Source of the DNA: Melioribacteraceae bacterium
Lineage (GTDB): Bacteria; Bacteroidota; Ignavibacteria; Ignavibacteriales; Melioribacteraceae
Assembly (NCBI GenBank): GCA_021739765.1
Contig: JAIPBD010000013.1
Span: forward strand, 1-64,000
Length of the DNA stretch: 64,000 nucleotides
Direction: 5' to 3'
This document shows positions 61,354 to 64,000 of the stretch, piece by piece (within the stretch, counting starts at the first letter, position 1; every line of letters begins with the position of its first letter). The notes beneath the pieces are model-generated. The model ran no database searches. It was not told the origin of the DNA and saw only the letters and a list, made by a program, of their open reading frames with translations. The translations under genes and the position numbers were made by a program.

Positions 61354-64000
61354 CTATTTCGTAAATATTTTATAAAGCACTGGCACAACAAGAAGTGTTA
61401 AGAAAGTCGAAACCAGCAGTCCGCCGATTATCGTCCAGCCCATCGGTGCCCACATACTGCCGCCGATTACGGTAAGCGGAAGCAATCCGCAGATAGTTGT
61501 AGCCGTTGTTAAAACGATTGGTGTAAATCTTGTTTCGCATGCTTCTTTTAACGCTTCGATTAATTCCTTCCCTTCGGCCCGTAATTGGTTTGTAAAATCA
61601 ACGAGAATAATTGAGTTATTTACGACTATTCCCACCAAACTCGTAAGCCCGACAAAAGCGGTAAACGAGAAGCTGTAGCCGGTAAGCAATAGCGCGATTA
61701 TTGATCCGATTAGAGCCAGCGGAATAGCCGAGAAAACAATTAACGGTTGTGAATAGGAACGGAATTGCAAAACCAGAACCGCGAAAATTCCGACTAAAGC
61801 AATAATTATCGCCTGCATCATTCCGCCGAAAGACTCTTCCCGGCTTTCTAATTCTCCGGCGATGTAATAACGGTAATCTTTATTCCAATCCAATTTATCC
61901 AATTCGGACGTGATTGAGTTTGTCGCCACGTAAACCGCCATTCCTTCTTGAACATCAGCGGTTATTATCACATTTCGTTCAAGATTATAATGATTGATCT
62001 GCATCGGAGTTGCTTTGAATTCAATCGTTGCTAACTGCTCAAGTGGAATTTGGGCTCCGGTTACCGATGAAACATATATTTTCTTGAAGTCGGTCACTTT
62101 CGATTTTTCATCAATTGGTAATCTGATAATTACATCATATTTTTTACCGGACAAATCTTGATAAGTCGAAATATTCAATCCGGCAATTCCCGCGCGGATA
62201 GTTCGATCAATTTCCGCTAATTGCACTCCAAGCAGCCCGGCTTTTTCCCGGTTTATATTTATAAATAAGTCAGTCTTCGAAGTTGAAAGGGGATTATTAA
62301 TATTAATTACGCCTTCGGTTTGTCGGAAAATGTTTTCAACTTCCATGGAGAGTTTTTCCAATTGTTCGAGATTTTCGCCGATTAATCGGATAGCAATCGG
62401 TGCTTCTACCGGCGGACCTTGTTCAAAAACTTTCACTTCTATTTTTGCACCTGCGTAAGTTGAAAATTCTGCTCTCAGATCATCAACCATCTTATAGAAT
62501 TTTTCCAGATCGAGTTCTTTCACTTCAGCGAAAATCTGGGCGTGATTGCTCATTTCATGCTTTCCGATAGCATTGTAATAAATACGCGGATTGCTCTTTC
62601 CGATGTTTGTCGCGTAATGTTTAATTTCTTCGTTTCTATTCAAAACTGATTCTACATAAGCCGCGGCTTCATCTGTCCTATCCAAACTTGATCCGCTTGG
62701 TGTGTTGATGTTAATAAGGAAAATAGGTTTATCGGCTTTTGGGAAAAAACTTACTCCGACCAATGGGAAAAGTGTCATTGACCCGAGGAAAACCACGACC
62801 GCGATTACAACAATCAGCCATGGTTTTTTCAAAGCAAAAGCTAACTGATCGCGATAATGTCCTTCGATAAATTTTTGCATCAATCTACCGAACGGACTTA
62901 AAGATTCGTTTTTATCCTTTGCTCCGGATTTAATTTTAATGTATCTGCTCGAGAGATAAGGCGTTAATGTTAACGAAACTAACAGTGAGGCACCAAGAGT
63001 ATAAACTACCGTAGTCGGCATACTCCTGATAAATTCACCTGTAATATTTTGCATTAGAATTATCGGAACAAATGCCAACACTGTCGTCGCTGTTGAACTT
63101 ACGATTGCCCACGCGATTTGAGCGGTTCCTTTTACGGCTGCTTCAAGAGGTGAAAATCCTTCACGCATAAATCGGGAAATGTTTTCCGTTACAACAATGG
63201 CGTTATCGACCAATAAACCGAGAGCGATTACCAGTCCGGCGATAGACATTTGCTCAATTCCAAAATCGGAAAAATCCAAAAGTCCGATTCCGATAAAAAT
63301 CGAGATTGGAATCGCAAGCATAACAATAATTGAAGGTCGCCACCCGACTGCCACAAAAACCACGATTCCTACCAAAAACAATCCTTGCATAAGATTGGCG
63401 AAAAATCCGTTAAGCCGTTGTTTAACGCTATCCGATTGATCAAAGATCGTCGCGATTTCAATGTTCGGCGAGAGATTCTCCGAGAATTTTTCTAATTCGG
63501 ATTTAAGACCTTCTGAAACATCATAAATATTCGTACCGGGTTTTTGTTTTACAATTACCCAAACAGCCGGAACGTTTTGATAACGCGCGTGATATTTTTT
63601 ATCCTCATAATCAAAAGTTACTTCGGCGACATCCTTCAAATAAATAATTTGATCGCCCGTTCCTTTGATTACCGTATTCCGAATTTCATCCAAATTTTTG
63701 TACGAACCGCTCGTTTGAACATTGAACCGTTTGCTTCCGATATCAACACTTCCACCGGGAATATTAAAATTTGAAGTCTGTACAATTTGTAAAATTTGAT
63801 TGAAGGGGATATTCATCTGAGCCGCTTTTTCCATATCGAGTGAAACGCGGACTTCTCTTTCCGGGAACGCGATCGCGTCCGCGCTTTTTACTCCGGGTAC
63901 TCTTTCGAACATTGATTTTAATCTTTCCGCTTCATCTTCAAGTTCGAAGTATTCGGCGGTTTCCGAGACTAATCCTATTTGAAGAATATTAACATCGGAG
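61354..64000 (-). CDS. RND-family efflux transporter, partial (continues past the window)
   Basis: At least 880 codons are present; the frame stays open from the ATG at 63912 to the window edge at 64000, so the N-terminus lies outside. Two RND halves are visible: 'GLVIALGLLVDNAIVVTENISRFMREG', with the essential Asp of helix 4, and the second half 'VGLTSLVGIVVNNSIILVDFTNQLRAEG'. The periplasmic domains contain the pump's porter and docking regions. It is an AcrB-type inner-membrane pump for drugs or other small molecules, driven by protons. The adaptor and outer-membrane genes should lie upstream, beyond 64000. Confidence 0.93.
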   Translation of the reverse strand, partial: SDVNILQIGLVSETAEYFELEDEAERLKSMFERVPGVKSADAIAFPEREVRVSLDMEKAAQMNIPFNQILQIVQTSNFNIPGGSVDIGSKRFNVQTSGSYKNLDEIRNTVIKGTGDQIIYLKDVAEVTFDYEDKKYHARYQNVPAVWVIVKQKPGTNIYDVSEGLKSELEKFSENLSPNIEIATIFDQSDSVKQRLNGFFANLMQGLFLVGIVVFVAVGWRPSIIVMLAIPISIFIGIGLLDFSDFGIEQMSIAGLVIALGLLVDNAIVVTENISRFMREGFSPLEAAVKGTAQIAWAIVSSTATTVLAFVPIILMQNITGEFIRSMPTTVVYTLGASLLVSLTLTPYLSSRYIKIKSGAKDKNESLSPFGRLMQKFIEGHYRDQLAFALKKPWLIVVIAVVVFLGSMTLFPLVGVSFFPKADKPIFLININTPSGSSLDRTDEAAAYVESVLNRNEEIKHYATNIGKSNPRIYYNAIGKHEMSNHAQIFAEVKELDLEKFYKMVDDLRAEFSTYAGAKIEVKVFEQGPPVEAPIAIRLIGENLEQLEKLSMEVENIFRQTEGVININNPLSTSKTDLFININREKAGLLGVQLAEIDRTIRAGIAGLNISTYQDLSGKKYDVIIRLPIDEKSKVTDFKKIYVSSVTGAQIPLEQLATIEFKATPMQINHYNLERNVIITADVQEGMAVYVATNSITSELDKLDWNKDYRYYIAGELESREESFGGMMQAIIIALVGIFAVLVLQFRSYSQPLIVFSAIPLALIGSIIALLLTGYSFSFTAFVGLTSLVGIVVNNSIILVDFTNQLRAEGKELIEALKEACETRFTPIVLTTATTICGLLPLTVIGGSMWAPMGWTIIGGLLVSTFLTLLVVPVLYKIFTK

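Overview
The window looks like chromosome from an AT-rich member of the Bacteroidota/Chlorobi/Ignavibacteria lineage, most likely an ignavibacterium-type bacterium. Pointers are a PorV/PorQ-like outer-membrane protein, a secreted metalloprotease with a FlgD-like C-terminal tail of the type IX secretion kind, a DUF6503-like lipoprotein, a DUF4295-like small basic protein, many lipoproteins and a BamD homologue. This is inferred from gene families only; no rRNA or tRNA gene was seen.

Positions 1 to about 11,095 are accessory DNA. A Mu-like transposable-phage early module runs from a leftward repressor (2139-2504) through a Cro/Ner-like gene, a CII-like gene, a MuA-type DDE transposase, a MuB-type ATPase, a train of small overlapping genes, Gam, GemA and a Mor-like activator (9250-9564). 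No capsid, tail, portal or lysis genes follow. On the left, a minus-strand group (a lipoprotein, two membrane proteins, micropeptides) may be cargo. On the right lie a densely hairpinned stretch (about 10191-10427), a Shine-Dalgarno-bearing hairpin, a 30-residue hydrophobic peptide and a strong terminator. A cluster of TGTCAC/GTGACA motifs follows, including a 22-bp-spaced direct repeat that resembles transposase end sites. The element abuts a 5'-truncated ABC permease gene at about 11,095, so it appears to have inserted into an ABC-export operon.

From 11,095 to 64,000 the DNA is ordinary chromosome: the rest of the interrupted ABC operon and an outer-membrane barrel; a MacAB-like efflux operon with a Spy-like protein; EamA, MscS-like and DUF819 membrane proteins; a nuclease; PheA; a KamA-family radical SAM enzyme; a tail-specific protease; a recombination/repair cluster (ruvA, ruvC, yebC, recJ) preceded by rnpB; an AI-2E transporter; a GH13 amylase lipoprotein; a PAS histidine kinase; SerC with DUF1015; a TlpA-like lipoprotein; MarR; a TPR protein; a PorQ-like protein; HtpX; BamD; a thioesterase; an FG-GAP protein; the metalloprotease; CcmAB; a SMUG2-like glycosylase; a VapC remnant; a serine hydrolase and a KefB-like antiporter.

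The right edge holds a HicBA toxin-antitoxin pair, an array of 160-bp tandem repeats and an RND efflux pump gene that runs off the window. The strongest candidate for something undescribed is the structured RNA plus SD hairpin plus micropeptide plus terminator unit at 10191-10590, inside the Mu-like element that has lost its late genes.
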